Notes under the pieces: generated by a model
Databases searched by the model: none
What the model saw: the letters and a program-made list of their open reading frames with translations, nothing else
Told to the model about the DNA's origin: nothing
Origin: Mantis religiosa
Lineage: Eukaryota; Arthropoda; Insecta; Mantodea; Mantidae
Direction of reading: 5' to 3'
Assembly (NCBI GenBank): GCA_030765055.1
Contig: CM060947.1
Coordinates: forward strand, 257,954,273 to 258,018,272
Length of the DNA: 64,000 nt
Shown: positions 41,465 to 52,300 of the stretch, in pieces
Layout of the letters: each line of letters begins with the position of its first letter
How positions within the stretch are numbered: the stretch's first letter is position 1
Position numbers and translations under genes: made by a program

Positions 41465-43235
41465 ATGATATGATATGATATATTCATTGTGCGTATTCCA
41501 AAATTTTACAATTTACAAATTTAGGCTACATTTATCTGTCTTTACCTTGTAGCTACCTTGGTTTAAATGACACCCTGGTCTTCTGCTCTGTCAGGTAGCT
41601 CTTAACCTCCATAACTCCTTGTTACTTAATTAGTCCCATTCTTCCCACTCATCTCCCTTTCTTATATTCTTTACATTTATTTGTCCTTTCCTTGTTGCTA
41701 GCTTGGCTTACATGACACCCTCCTCTTCTGCTCTACCAGGTGTCTCTTAAACTCCATACCTCCTTGTTACTTAACTAGTCCTTTTCTTCCCCCTCATCTT
41801 CCATTCTTATATTCTTCACATTTATTTGTCTTTACCTTGTTGCTACCTTGGCTTACATGATACCCTGATCTTCTGCTCTGTCAGGTAGCTCTTAATCTCC
41901 ATGTCTCCTTGTCACTTAATTAGCCCATTTCTTCTTCCTCATCTACCTTTCTTATATTCTTTACATTAATTTGTCTTTACCTTTTCGCTACCTTGGCTTA
42001 CATGATACCCTGGTTTTCTGCTCTGTCAGGTAGCTCTTAATCTCCATGTCTCCTTGTTACTTATTTAGTCCTATTCTTCCCGTCTCATCCTCCTTTCTTA
42101 TATCCTTTACATTTATTTGTCTTTACCTTGTTGCTACCTTGGCTTACATGACACCCTGGTCTTCTGCTCTGTCAGGTAGCTCTTGACCTCCATGCCTTCT
42201 TGTTACTTAATTAGCCCCTTTCTTCCCCCTCATCTTCCTTTCTTATATTCTTTACATTTATTTGTCTTTACCTTGTTGCTACCTTGGATTACATGAAACA
42301 CTGGTCTTCTGCTTTATTAGATAGCTCTTAACCTCAATGCTCTCTGTTACTTAATTAACCACTTTCTTCGCATTTATCTCCCTTTCTTATATTCTTTACA
42401 TATATTTGTCTTTACCTTGTTGCTACCTCAACTTACGTGACACCCTGGTCTTCTGCTCTGCCACGTGATTCTTAACCTCCATGTGTCCTTGGTACTTAAT
42501 TAGTCCCATTCTTCCCCCTCAAACTCCTCTGTAATATTCTTTAAATTTCTGGCCCATTTTTCTTTTACTTTCTGCCAGAACTCACCAATACTTCTTACCT
42601 TCTTTTCCTCCCTGCCCGTTAACCCTTTTATAGTTACTATCCACTTCATTACTTTCTCCCATTTTTCCTCCTGGAACCCTTTTTATCCACATTGCAACCT
42701 CCTCGCCTTCTGTTACACAGTGTTGTGTCTTTCTTTTCCCCGACACAATTCACAAATTCCCTTTTCCCTACTTCTTATCCCTCTTAGAAGTATTATTTCT
42801 GTTCTCGTCCAAGCTAACCCTTCTTTCTCTTGTCTATTGCAGTAATCTACATATATATGCTTCTCGTCCCCAGTTTCTTTTTATTTGCTTGTACATTTGT
42901 AGTGATTACATATTTTCTACACTTCCCTGTATTTGCTGTCTTTCGATATATTCTATTCTGTATTTTGCCAGTTTAGCCACATCGCTAATATTCATTTCCT
43001 CTGATCTCTATATATCTCGCATTCCTATTTTTTCCATACCAACTTTTTTTCCCATCAACTATTTGAGTGCGCCAAGTTTTTGCTGTCTCTTGCTTAAGTT
43101 TCCCTTCTTCTTTGGTCGAACACCTATATCAAAGTTTTATTATTCTTTTAATTATTATTCCATCTCTTCTTGGCTTTCCAATTATACTAAAGCTACTTCC
43201 CTAAGTACCGATCTTATATCCCGAAGAGTAAACAA
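41465..43235 (-). mobile_element. Non-LTR retrotransposon 3' fragment with its end tandemly repeated
   Basis: Shares a long stretch with 57,585-58,625: the phrases CTATTGCAGTAATC, TTCTCGTCCCCA and AATTCACAAATTCCC occur in the same order. Minus-strand translation gives a C-terminal zinc-knuckle-like segment, seen best in the other copy, with Cys-x2-Cys, His-x4-Cys and W-K. On the left (41,500-42,540) about seven units of 145 bp repeat the 3' end (TTATTTGTCTTTACCTTG, CTTCTGCTCTGTCAGG). The 3' tip is TTTTGGAATACGCACAATG and a short ATCAT tail. The clade is not certain; a jockey- or RTE-type LINE is possible. Confidence 0.6.
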
Positions 43236-44033
43236 ACAAGATGACAAATGACAGTCAGACTTTATGTGAGTATAGAGGAAAGTACCAACTTAGTGAAAGC
43301 AGTAATTTCGAATCCCATTTTATACGAGGTTTTATATGTTCAATTCCCGGTAGTTCCTTGGCAGTATGTATAAAATGAACGCGGGCACAGAAAATTATAT
43401 AAATGTAGAAAATCAGAATTGTTTTATGGTGTTATCCATAGAAGCACCTTTCATATATTTTAATTAGCTTCTAAGGATACAAGCGTTCCTACAGTAGTCT
43501 TCGGAAAACTTTATCATAACTTGAATTAATTGTTTGGAGTTTTATGTTTGCAACGTTTTATATGCATGTCGTCTAAATATTGGGGCCAAGTGTTGTGTTT
43601 ATTGATAGCTGTTGTAATATTTAACGGTTGGTTCGATTCATACAAACATTCCGCTTGTTATTAAACCATTAATATTTAAAATGCCTGTGCACGGTTTGAT
43701 GAGTTACCACATTTTCATAGTCAAATGGAAGCGAACCACATAACTGTGTTGGATACGCTCCAAACTTGTTGCATCTTAGATATAGCAGCGACCAGCCAAG
43801 CGAAAACAATTGAAGCTCGTTCGTTGTCTCTCAAGTGGAAATGCATTTCCGGCTCGCGAAAAATATACTGGCCGAGATAAGTGTTTAATAACTGTGCAAA
43901 TTACCCGCTCGCCAAAACAAGAAAGAAGCTACACGCTACACAAAACTAAACTTTTTAATTTTTGCATTACTTCTCTAATAGTACGTACAAAAAGGTTTCA
44001 TTACATTTAAAAATGAATTGGACAAGTCACAAT
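43236..44033. other. No recognisable gene
   Basis: Nothing assigned. A 66-codon plus-strand frame near 43,810 has no domain. Confidence 0.5.
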
Positions 44034-44044
44034 CTGAAATCTCG

Positions 44045-44597
44045 TTGATGGATAGAGTCAACATGAAAAATTCAATGCCATGGCCGGGATTTGAACCACG
44101 GATCTCCTGGTTTCCGTCCAGTCGCTCTTAACCTTTGAGCTGCAATGGCCAACGTGCCTTCCTGACATTAAATTCTCCATCTGACTCATATATATCCCCG
44201 GTAGACCACTAGGGGTTCTCGCATCCGAGATAACCGTTTACTATTGTAAGTACTTGAGTACCAGGCTTCATCATTTAACTCTTATTATTTTAGTTAATTG
44301 ATGGAAATTAATCATTTCTCCACACTAGCCGTACACAGGCTAAGATCTTTGATGGATAGAGTCAACATGAACCCCTAGTGGTCTACCGGAGAAATATATG
44401 AGTCAGATGGAGAATTTAATGTCAGGAAGGCACGTTGGCCATGGTAGCTCAAAGGTTAAGAGCGACTGGACGGAAACCAGGAGATCCGTGGTTCAAATCC
44501 CGGCCATGGCATTGAATTTTTCATGTTGACTCTATCCATCAAAGATCTTAGCCTGTGTACGGCTAGTGTGGAGAAATGATTAATTTCCATCAATTAA
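44045..44597. mobile_element. SINE family S3 inverted composite
   Basis: 553 bp flanked by a perfect 11-bp duplication CTGAAATCTCG at 44,034-44,044 and 44,598-44,608. A minus copy (44,045-44,290) and a plus copy (44,370-44,597) form arms of about 170 bp that are near-perfect reverse complements. The plus copy has GTAGCTCAAAGGTTAAGAG (A-box region) and GTGGTTCAAATCCC (B-box). A second minus tail (44,291-44,370) is the reverse complement of the plus tail. One target duplication around the whole implies a single insertion event. Confidence 0.85.
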
Positions 44598-44627
44598 CTG
44601 AAATCTCGGTATTTAAAACAGATATTT

Positions 44628-45945
44628 TACAATGGCTGTTCAATAAAGAATAATCACAATTTTTTTGACAACGTACCTTTACTCATCCTCATAATTTTGA
44701 TAGTCCTTCTCGAAATAGTCTCCCCTGAATGTGATGAACTTGTCCCAGAGTTTCTGCCAGTCTTCAAAGACATGCTGGAAACAATTTTATGAGAGATCCT
44801 TCAAAAGAGCATCCGCAGCCTTCGCCACTGCTTTTGATGATGGACAGTGCCTTCCACGAAGGCGTTTCTCCAAGTTAGGGAATAGAAAAAGGTCACATGG
44901 GGCTAAATCCGTACTGTAGGCCGGGTGAGGGATGTAGTTCACGTTGATTTTTGCAAGATACTCAGCAATAACATTGGCAATATGAGGCCGCGCACTATCG
45001 TGGTGCAGCATCCAGCCTGCTTCACGGAAATGTGGACTTTTGCGCCTGATATGGACCTGCAATGTTTTAAGCACATCCCTGTAGTATTGTCCAGTTACTG
45101 ATGTGTGTGCAGGTACAACATGTTGATAAACCATTCCATGAATATCAAAGAATGAGATGACCATAACTTTCCCAGCAGAAGCAACCACTTTTGCTTTTTT
45201 GGGTGTTGGTGATGAAGGAGATTTCCACACTGAGACTTTTTCTTTGCACTCAGGATCAAAATAATGTAGGAAAGTTTCATCAGCAGTGATTACGTTTAAA
45301 AGAAGCTTCAGATCTTCCTCCAACATCAACTTTAACTTCATGCAGACTTGCATGCGAATGTCCTTTTGTTTGGGAATCAACAATCTTGGAACCCATCACA
45401 CACAAACACGTCTCATGTGTAATGCTTCTGTCACCAACGTGTGGGTGGCATCCGATGAAACGTTCAGTATTTCAGAAAGTGATCATAAGGAAATTCGTCG
45501 ATCTTCTCTCACAATGACAGCAGCAGTGTAGATGTTCTCTTCCGTAAGAGCAGTAACTGGAGCACCGGTTCCACCTTCCTTTGAAATTGATTGTCTCCCC
45601 TCTTTAAATATTTTAAACCACCTTCGAGCAGTGCTGTAGGGAAGAACAGACTCTCCATGAGCCTCCTGTAACATTGTATAGGCCTCAACTGAAGATTTGT
45701 TGAGACGAAAGCACAATTTCAAAGCCGCATATTGTTCCTCGCGTGTTACTTCCATTGCAGCTTTAGGCGATACTGAACATGTCTGAACTTGCCTGGTTCT
45801 CACAGGTGGAGGAGTACCAACAATGACACTACTACGGCGTGTTTCTTTCACATTAAGCTAACAGAATATAATAAGATTGAATTTTAGTGCGAAAAATTTT
45901 GACCTTAAAACTAATGTTCATGTTTAGTTGAACAGCCTTCGCATA
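44628..45945 (-). mobile_element. Full-length mariner, both ends present
   Basis: TA at 44,628-44,629 followed by CAATGGCTGTTCAATAAAG, and at the right TTAGTTGAACAGCCTTCGCA followed by TA at 45,944-45,945. The inner cores GGCTGTTCAA match. Length 1.3 kb is typical. It encodes one transposase frame on the minus strand with three stops. It is the reference copy for the fragments at 2,610 and 8,850. Confidence 0.92.
44679..45851 (-). pseudogene. Mariner transposase (DD34D), three in-frame stops
   Basis: A single frame of 391 codons runs from ATG at 45,851 to TAA at 44,679-44,681. The N-terminus has about 30 extra residues (RRSSVIVGTPPPVRTRQVQT) before a helix-turn-helix (EQYAALKLCFRLNKSSVEAY, STARRWFKIFKEG). 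The catalytic motifs are TADETFLHY, HHDSARPHIANV and YSTDLAPCDLFLFP, with 34 residues between the second and third Asp, as in mariner. Stops interrupt it after RRISL (about 45,482), before WVPRLL (about 45,415) and at 44,787-44,789 before NCFQHVFEDWQ. No frameshift is needed to follow the frame, so decay has been by point mutation. Confidence 0.93.
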
Positions 45946-46254
45946 AAGGAGCCTCCATATCCCTGACTGCTAAAATAGCTCAAAAAATAAACTATACTCC
46001 AATAACACAACACCAAGTTTTAATGAGAATCCGCAACCCGAACTAGTCTTTAAATAAACATGTAATGTCCGCTTTTAAGAAATACAATTATTTTAATTCT
46101 GTCCTCACAGGCAAATAACTAATTTTCAAAGTATAGACCATTAGATTCTGAGGCCTTGAGAAATCGTTCACGGAGCCTTATTATCCCACGATGTACCAGC
46201 CCCTGGTTTTTTATGCGAAGACTCTGGTGACACCCACTTGTACTGCCTCATGGC
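45946..46254. other. No recognisable gene
   Basis: Unassigned AT-rich sequence between the mariner and the retroposon that carries the 77-bp array. Confidence 0.5.
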
Positions 46255-46364
46255 CGACCCAAGGAGTCATGACAGTACAGAGGGCAGGATCCCTAAAGTT
46301 TACTTGGTTACGGACTTACCCCGACAGGCCAGGACAACGGAGACGCTCCCTACAGCGTGACGGC
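46255..46364 (+). mobile_element. Left part of retroposon S4, before the 77-bp array
   Basis: CAGTACAGAGGGCAGG, CCCCGACAGGCCAGGA and GACGGCAACGA occur here in the same order and spacing as at about 60,608-60,705. This is the left flank of the element in which the 77-bp segment was amplified. Confidence 0.75.
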
Positions 46365-49300
46365 AACGAACCCAGCAGCCAAGACTTAATGGTCCCAGAC
46401 AGGCGATCAGAGCCCAAAAGTTCCCTGGCTGGCGGTCCCGAAACGGCTCTAGGAGCCATGACCTAATGGTCCCAGACAGGCGATCAGAGCCCCAAAGGTC
46501 TCTTGCTGGTGGTCACGAAATGGCCCTAGCAACCAAGCCCTAATGGCCTCAGAGAGGCGATCAGAGCCCCAAAGGTCTCTGGCTGGCGGTCACGAAATGT
46601 TCCCAGCAGCCAAGCCCTAATGGTCCCAGAAAGGCGATCAGAAACCAAAAGGTCCCTGGCTGGCGGTCCCGAAATGGTCCCAGCAGCAAAGCTCTAATGG
46701 TCCCTGACAGGTGATCAGAGCCTCAAAGGTCTCAGGCTGGCGGTCACGAAATGACCTAATGGTCCCAGACAGGCGATCAGAGCCCCAAAGGTCCCTGACT
46801 AGCGGTCACGAAATGTTCCCAGCAGCCAAGCCCTAATGGTCCCAGACAGGCGATCAGAGCCCCAAAGGTCCCTGACTGGCGGTCACGAAATGGTCCCAGC
46901 AGCAAAGCTCTAATGGTCCCTGACAGGTGATCAGAGCCCCAAAGGTCTCTGGCTGGCAGTCACGAAATGGTCCTAGCAGCCAAGCCCTAATGGTCCCAGA
47001 CAGGCGATCAGAGCCCCAAAGGTCTCTGGCTGGCGGTCACGAAGTGGTCCTAGCAGCCAAGCCCTAATGGTCCCAGACAGGCGATCAGAGCCCCAAAGGT
47101 CTCTGGCTGGCGGCCACGAAATGGCCCTAGCAGCCAAGCCCTAATGGTCTAAGAGAGGCGATCAGAGCCCCAAAGGTCTCTGGCTGGCGGTCACGAAATG
47201 GCCCTAGCAGCCAAGCCCTAATGGTCTAAGAGAGGCGATCAGAGCCCCAAAGGTCTCTGGCTGGTGGTCACGAAATTGTCCTAGCAGCCAAGCCCTAATG
47301 GTCCCAGACAGGCGATCAGAGCCCCAAAGGTCCCTGACTGGCGGTCACGAAATGTTCCTAGCAGCCAAGCCCTAATGGTCCCAGACAGGCGATCAGAGCC
47401 CCAAAGGTCTCTGGCTGGCAGTCACGAAATGGTCCTAGCAGCCAAGCCCTAATGGTCCCAGACAGGCGATCAGAGCCCCAAAGGTCTCTGGCTGGCGGTC
47501 ACGAAGTGGTCCTAGCAGCCAAGCCCTAATGGTCCCAGACAGGCGATCAGAGCCCCAAAGGTCTCTGGCTGGCGGTCACGAAGTGGTCCTAGCAGCCAAG
47601 CCCTAATGGTCCCAGACAGGCGATCAGAGCCCCAAAGGTCTCTGGCTGGCGGTCACGAAATGTTCCCAGCAGCAAAGCTGTAATGGTCCCAGACAGGCGA
47701 TCAGAAACCAAAAGGTCCCTGGCTGGCGGTCCCGAAATGGTCCCAGCAGCAAAGCTCTAATGGTCCCTGACAGGTGATCAGAGCCCCAAAGGTTCCTGAC
47801 TGGCGGTCACGAAATGGTCCTAACAGCCAAGCCCTAATGGTCCCAGACAGGCGATCAGAGCCCCAAAGGTCTCTGGCTGGCGGTCACGAAATGTTCCTAG
47901 CAGCCAAGCCCTAATGGTCCCAGACAGGCGATCAGAGCCCCAAAGGTCTCTGGCTGGCGGTCACAAAATGGTCCTAGCAGCCAAGCCCTAATGGTCCCAG
48001 ACAGTAGATCAGAGCCCCAAAGGTCCCTGACTGTCGGTAACGAAATGTTCCTAGCAGCCAAGCCCTAATGGTCCCAGACAGGCGATCAGAGCCCCAAAGG
48101 TCCCTGACTGGCGGTCACGAAATGTTCCTAGCAGCCAAGCCCTAATGGTCTCAGAGAGGCGATCAGAAACCAAAAGGTCCCTGGCTGGCGGTCACGAAAT
48201 GGTCCTAGCAGCCAAGCCCTAATGGTCCCAGACAGGCGATCAGAGCCCCAAAGGTCTCTGGCTGGCAGTCACGAAATGGTCCCAGCAGCCAAGCCCTAAT
48301 GGTCCCAGACAGGCAATCAGAGCCCCAAAGGTCCCTGACTGGCGGTCACGAAATGTTCCTAGCAGCCAAGCCCTAATGGTCCCAGACAGGCGATCAGAGC
48401 CCCAAAGGTCCCTGACTGGCGGTCACGAAATGTTCCTTGCAGCCAAGCCCTAATGGTCCCAGACAGGCGATCAGAGCCCCAAAGGTCTCTGGCTGGCGGT
48501 CACGAAATGTTCCTAGCAGCCAAGCCCTAATGGTCCCAGACAGGCGATCAGAGCCCCAAAAGTCCCTGACTGGCGGTCACGAAATGTTCCTAGCAGCCAA
48601 GCCCTAATGGTCCCAGACAGGCGATCAGAGCCCCAAAGGTCCCTGACTGGCGGTCACGAAATGTTCCTAGCAGCCAAGCCCTAATGGTCCCAGACAGGCG
48701 ATCAGAGCCCCAAAGGTCTCTGGCTGGCAGTCACGAAATGGTCCCAGCAGCCAAGCCCTAAAGGTCCCAGACAGGCGATCAGAGCCCCAAAGGTCCCTGA
48801 CTGGCGGTCACGAAATGTTCCTAGCAGCCAAGCCCTAATGGTCCCAGACAGGCGATCAGAGCCCCAAAGGTCCCTGACTGGCGGTCACGAAATGTTCCTA
48901 GCAGCCAGGCCCTAATGGTCCCAGACAGGCGATCAGAGCCCCAAAGGTCCCTGACTGGCGGTCACGAAATGTTCCTAGCAGCCAAGCTCTAATGGTCCCA
49001 GACAGGCGATCAGAGCCCCAAAGGTCCCTGACTGGCCTTCACGAAATGTTCCTGGCAGCCAAGCCCTAATGGTCCCAGACAGGCGATCAGAGCCCCAAAG
49101 GTCCCTGACTGGCGGTCACGAAATGTTCCCAGCAGCCAAGCCCTAATGGTCCCAGACAGGCGATCAGAGCCCCAAAGGTCCCTGACTGGCGGTCACGAAA
49201 TGTTCCTAGCAGCCAAGCCCTAATGGTCTCAGAGAGGCGATCAGAAACCAAAAGGTCCCTGGCTGGCGGTCACGAAATGGTCCTAGCAGCCAAGCCCTAA

Positions 49301-52300
49301 TGGTCCCAGACAGGCGATCAGAGCCCCAAAGGTCTCTGGCTGGCAGTCACGAAATGGTCCCAGCAGCCAAGCCCTAATGGTCCCAGACAGGCGATCAGAG
49401 CCCCAAAGGTCCCTGACTGGCGGTCACGAAATGTTCCTAGCAGCCAAGCCCTAATGGTCCCAGACAGGCGATCAGAGCCCCAAAGGTCCCTGACTGGCGG
49501 TCACGAAATGTTCCTAGCAGCCAAGCCCTAATGGTCCCAGACAGGCGATCAGAGCCCCAAAGGTCCCTGACTGGCGGTCACGAAATGTTCCTAGCAGCCA
49601 AGCCATAATGGTCCCAGACAGGCGATCAGAGCCCCAAAGGTCTCTGGCTGGCAGTCACGAAATGGTCCCAGCAGCCAAGCCCTAATGGTCCCAGACAGGC
49701 GATCAGAGCCCCAAAGGTCCCTGACTGGCGGTCACGAAATGTTCCTAGCAGCCAAGCCCTAATGGTCCCAGACAGGCGATCAGAGCCCCAAAGGTCCCTG
49801 ACTGGAGGTCACGAAATGTTCCTAGCAGCCAGGCCCTAATGGTCCCAGACAGGCGATCAGAGCCCCAAAGGTCCCTGACTGGCGGTCACGAAATGTTCCT
49901 AGCAGCCAAGCTCTAATGGTCCCAGACAGGCGATCAGAGCCCCAAAGGTCCCTGACTGGCGGTCACGAAATGTTCCTAGCAGCCAAGCCCTAATGGTCCC
50001 AGACAGGCGATCAGAGCCCCAAAGGTCCCTGACTGGCGGTCACGAAATGTTCCCAGCAGCCAAGCCCTAATGGTCCCAGACAGGCGATCAGAGCCCCAAA
50101 GGTCCCTGACTGGCGGTCACGAAATGTTCCTAGCAGCCAAGCCCTAATGGTCTCAGAGAGGCGATCAGAAACCAAAAGGTCCCTGGCTGGCGGTCACGAA
50201 ATGGTCCTAGCAGCCAAGCCCTAATGGTCCCAGACAGGCGATCAGAGCCCCAAAGGTCTCTGGCTGGCAGTCACGAAATGTTCCTAGCAGCCAAGCCCTA
50301 ATGGTCCCAGACAGGCGATCAGAGCCCCAAAGTTCCCTGACTGGCGGTCACGTAATGTTCCTAGCAGCCAAACCCTAATGGTCCCAGACAGGCGATCAGA
50401 GCCCCAAAGGTCCCTGACTGGCGGTCACGAAATGTTCCTAGCAGCCAAGCCCTAATGGTCCCAGACAGGCGATCAGAGCCCCAAAGGTCTCTGGCTGGCA
50501 GTCAGGAAATGGTCCCAGCAGCCATGCCCTAATGGTCCCAGACAGGCGATCAGAGCCCCAAAGGTCCCTGACTGGCGGTCACGAAATGTTCCTAGCAGAA
50601 AAGCCCTAATGGTCCCAGACAGGCGATCAGAGCCCCAAAGGTCCCTGACTGGCGGTCACGAAATGTTCCTAGCAGCCAGGCCCTAATGGTCCCAGACAGG
50701 CGATCAGAGCCCCAAAGGTCCCTGACTGGCGGTCACGAAATGTTCCTAGCAGCCAAGCCCTAATGGTCCCAGACAGGCGATCAGAGCCGCAAAGGTCCCT
50801 GACTGGCGGTCACGAAATGTTCCTAGCAGCCAAGCTCTAATGGTCCCAGACAGGCGATCAGAGCCCCAAAGGTCCCTGACTGGCATTCACGAAATGTTCC
50901 TAGCAGCCAAGCCCTAATGGTCCCAGACAGGCGATCAGAGCCCCAAAGGTCTCTGGCTGGCAGTCACGAAATGGTCCTAGCAGCCAAGCCCTAATGGTCC
51001 CAGACAGGCGATCAGAGCCCCAAAGGTCCCTGACTGGCGGTCACGAAATGTTCCTAGCAGCCAAGCCCTAATGGTCCCAGACAGGCGATCAGAGCCCCAA
51101 AGGTCTCTGGCTGGCAGTCACGAAATGTTCCTAGCAGCCAAGCCCTAATGGACCCAGAGAGGCGATCAGAGCCCCAAAGGTCTCTGGCTGGCAGTCACGA
51201 AATGGTCCTAGCAGCCAAGCCCTAATGGTCCCAGACAGGCGATCAGAGCCCCAAAGGTCCCTGACTGGCGGCACGAAATGTTCCCAGCAGCCAAGCCCTA
51301 ATGGTCCCAGAAAGGCGATCAGAAACCAAAAGGTCCCTGGCTGGCGGTCCCGAAATGGTCCCAGCAGCAAAGCTCTAATGGTCCCTGACAGGCGATCAGA
51401 GCCCCAAAGGTCTCTGGCTGGCAGTCACGAAATGGTCCTAGCAGCAAAGCTCTAATGGTCCCAGACAGGCGATCAGAGCCCCAAAGGTCCCTGGCTGGCG
51501 GTCCCGAAATGGTCCCAGCAGCAAAGCTCTAATGGTCCCTGACAGGTGATCAGAGCCCCAAAGGTCTCTGGCTGGCAGTCACGAAATGGTCCTAGCAGCA
51601 AAGCTCTAATGGTCCCAGACAGGCGATCAGAGCCCCAAAGGTCCCTGGCTGGCGGTCCCGAAATGGTCCCAGAAGCAAAGCTCTAATGGTCCCAGACAGA
51701 CGATCAGAAACCAAAAGGTCCCTGGCTGGTGGTCCCGAAATGGTCCCAGCAGCAAAGCTCTAATGGTCCCTGACAGGCGATCAGAAACCAAAAGGTCCCT
51801 GGCTGGCGGTCCCGAAATGGTCCTAGCAGCAAAGCTCTAATGGTCCCAGACAGGCGATCAGAGCCCCAAAGGTCCCTGACTGGCGGTCCCGAAATGGTCC
51901 CAGCAGCAAAGCTCTAATGGTCCCAGAAAGGCGATCAGAAACCAAAAGGTCCCTGGCTGGCGGTCACGAAATGGTCCTAGCAGCCAAGCCCTAATGGTCC
52001 CAGACAGGCGATCAGAGCCCCAAAGGTCTCTGGCTGGCAGTCACGAAATGGTCCCAGCAGCCAAGCCCTAATGGTCCCAGACAGGCGATCAGAGCCCCAA
52101 AGGTCCCTGACTGGCGGTCACGAAATTTTCCTAGCAGCCAAGCCCTAATGGTCCCAGACAGGCGATCAGAGCCCCAAAGGTCCCTGACTGGCGGTCACGA
52201 AATGTTCCTAGCAGCCACGCCCTAATGGTCCCAGACAGGCGATCAGAGCCCCAAAGGTCCCTGACTGGCGGTCACGAAATGTTCCTAGCAGCCAAGCTCT

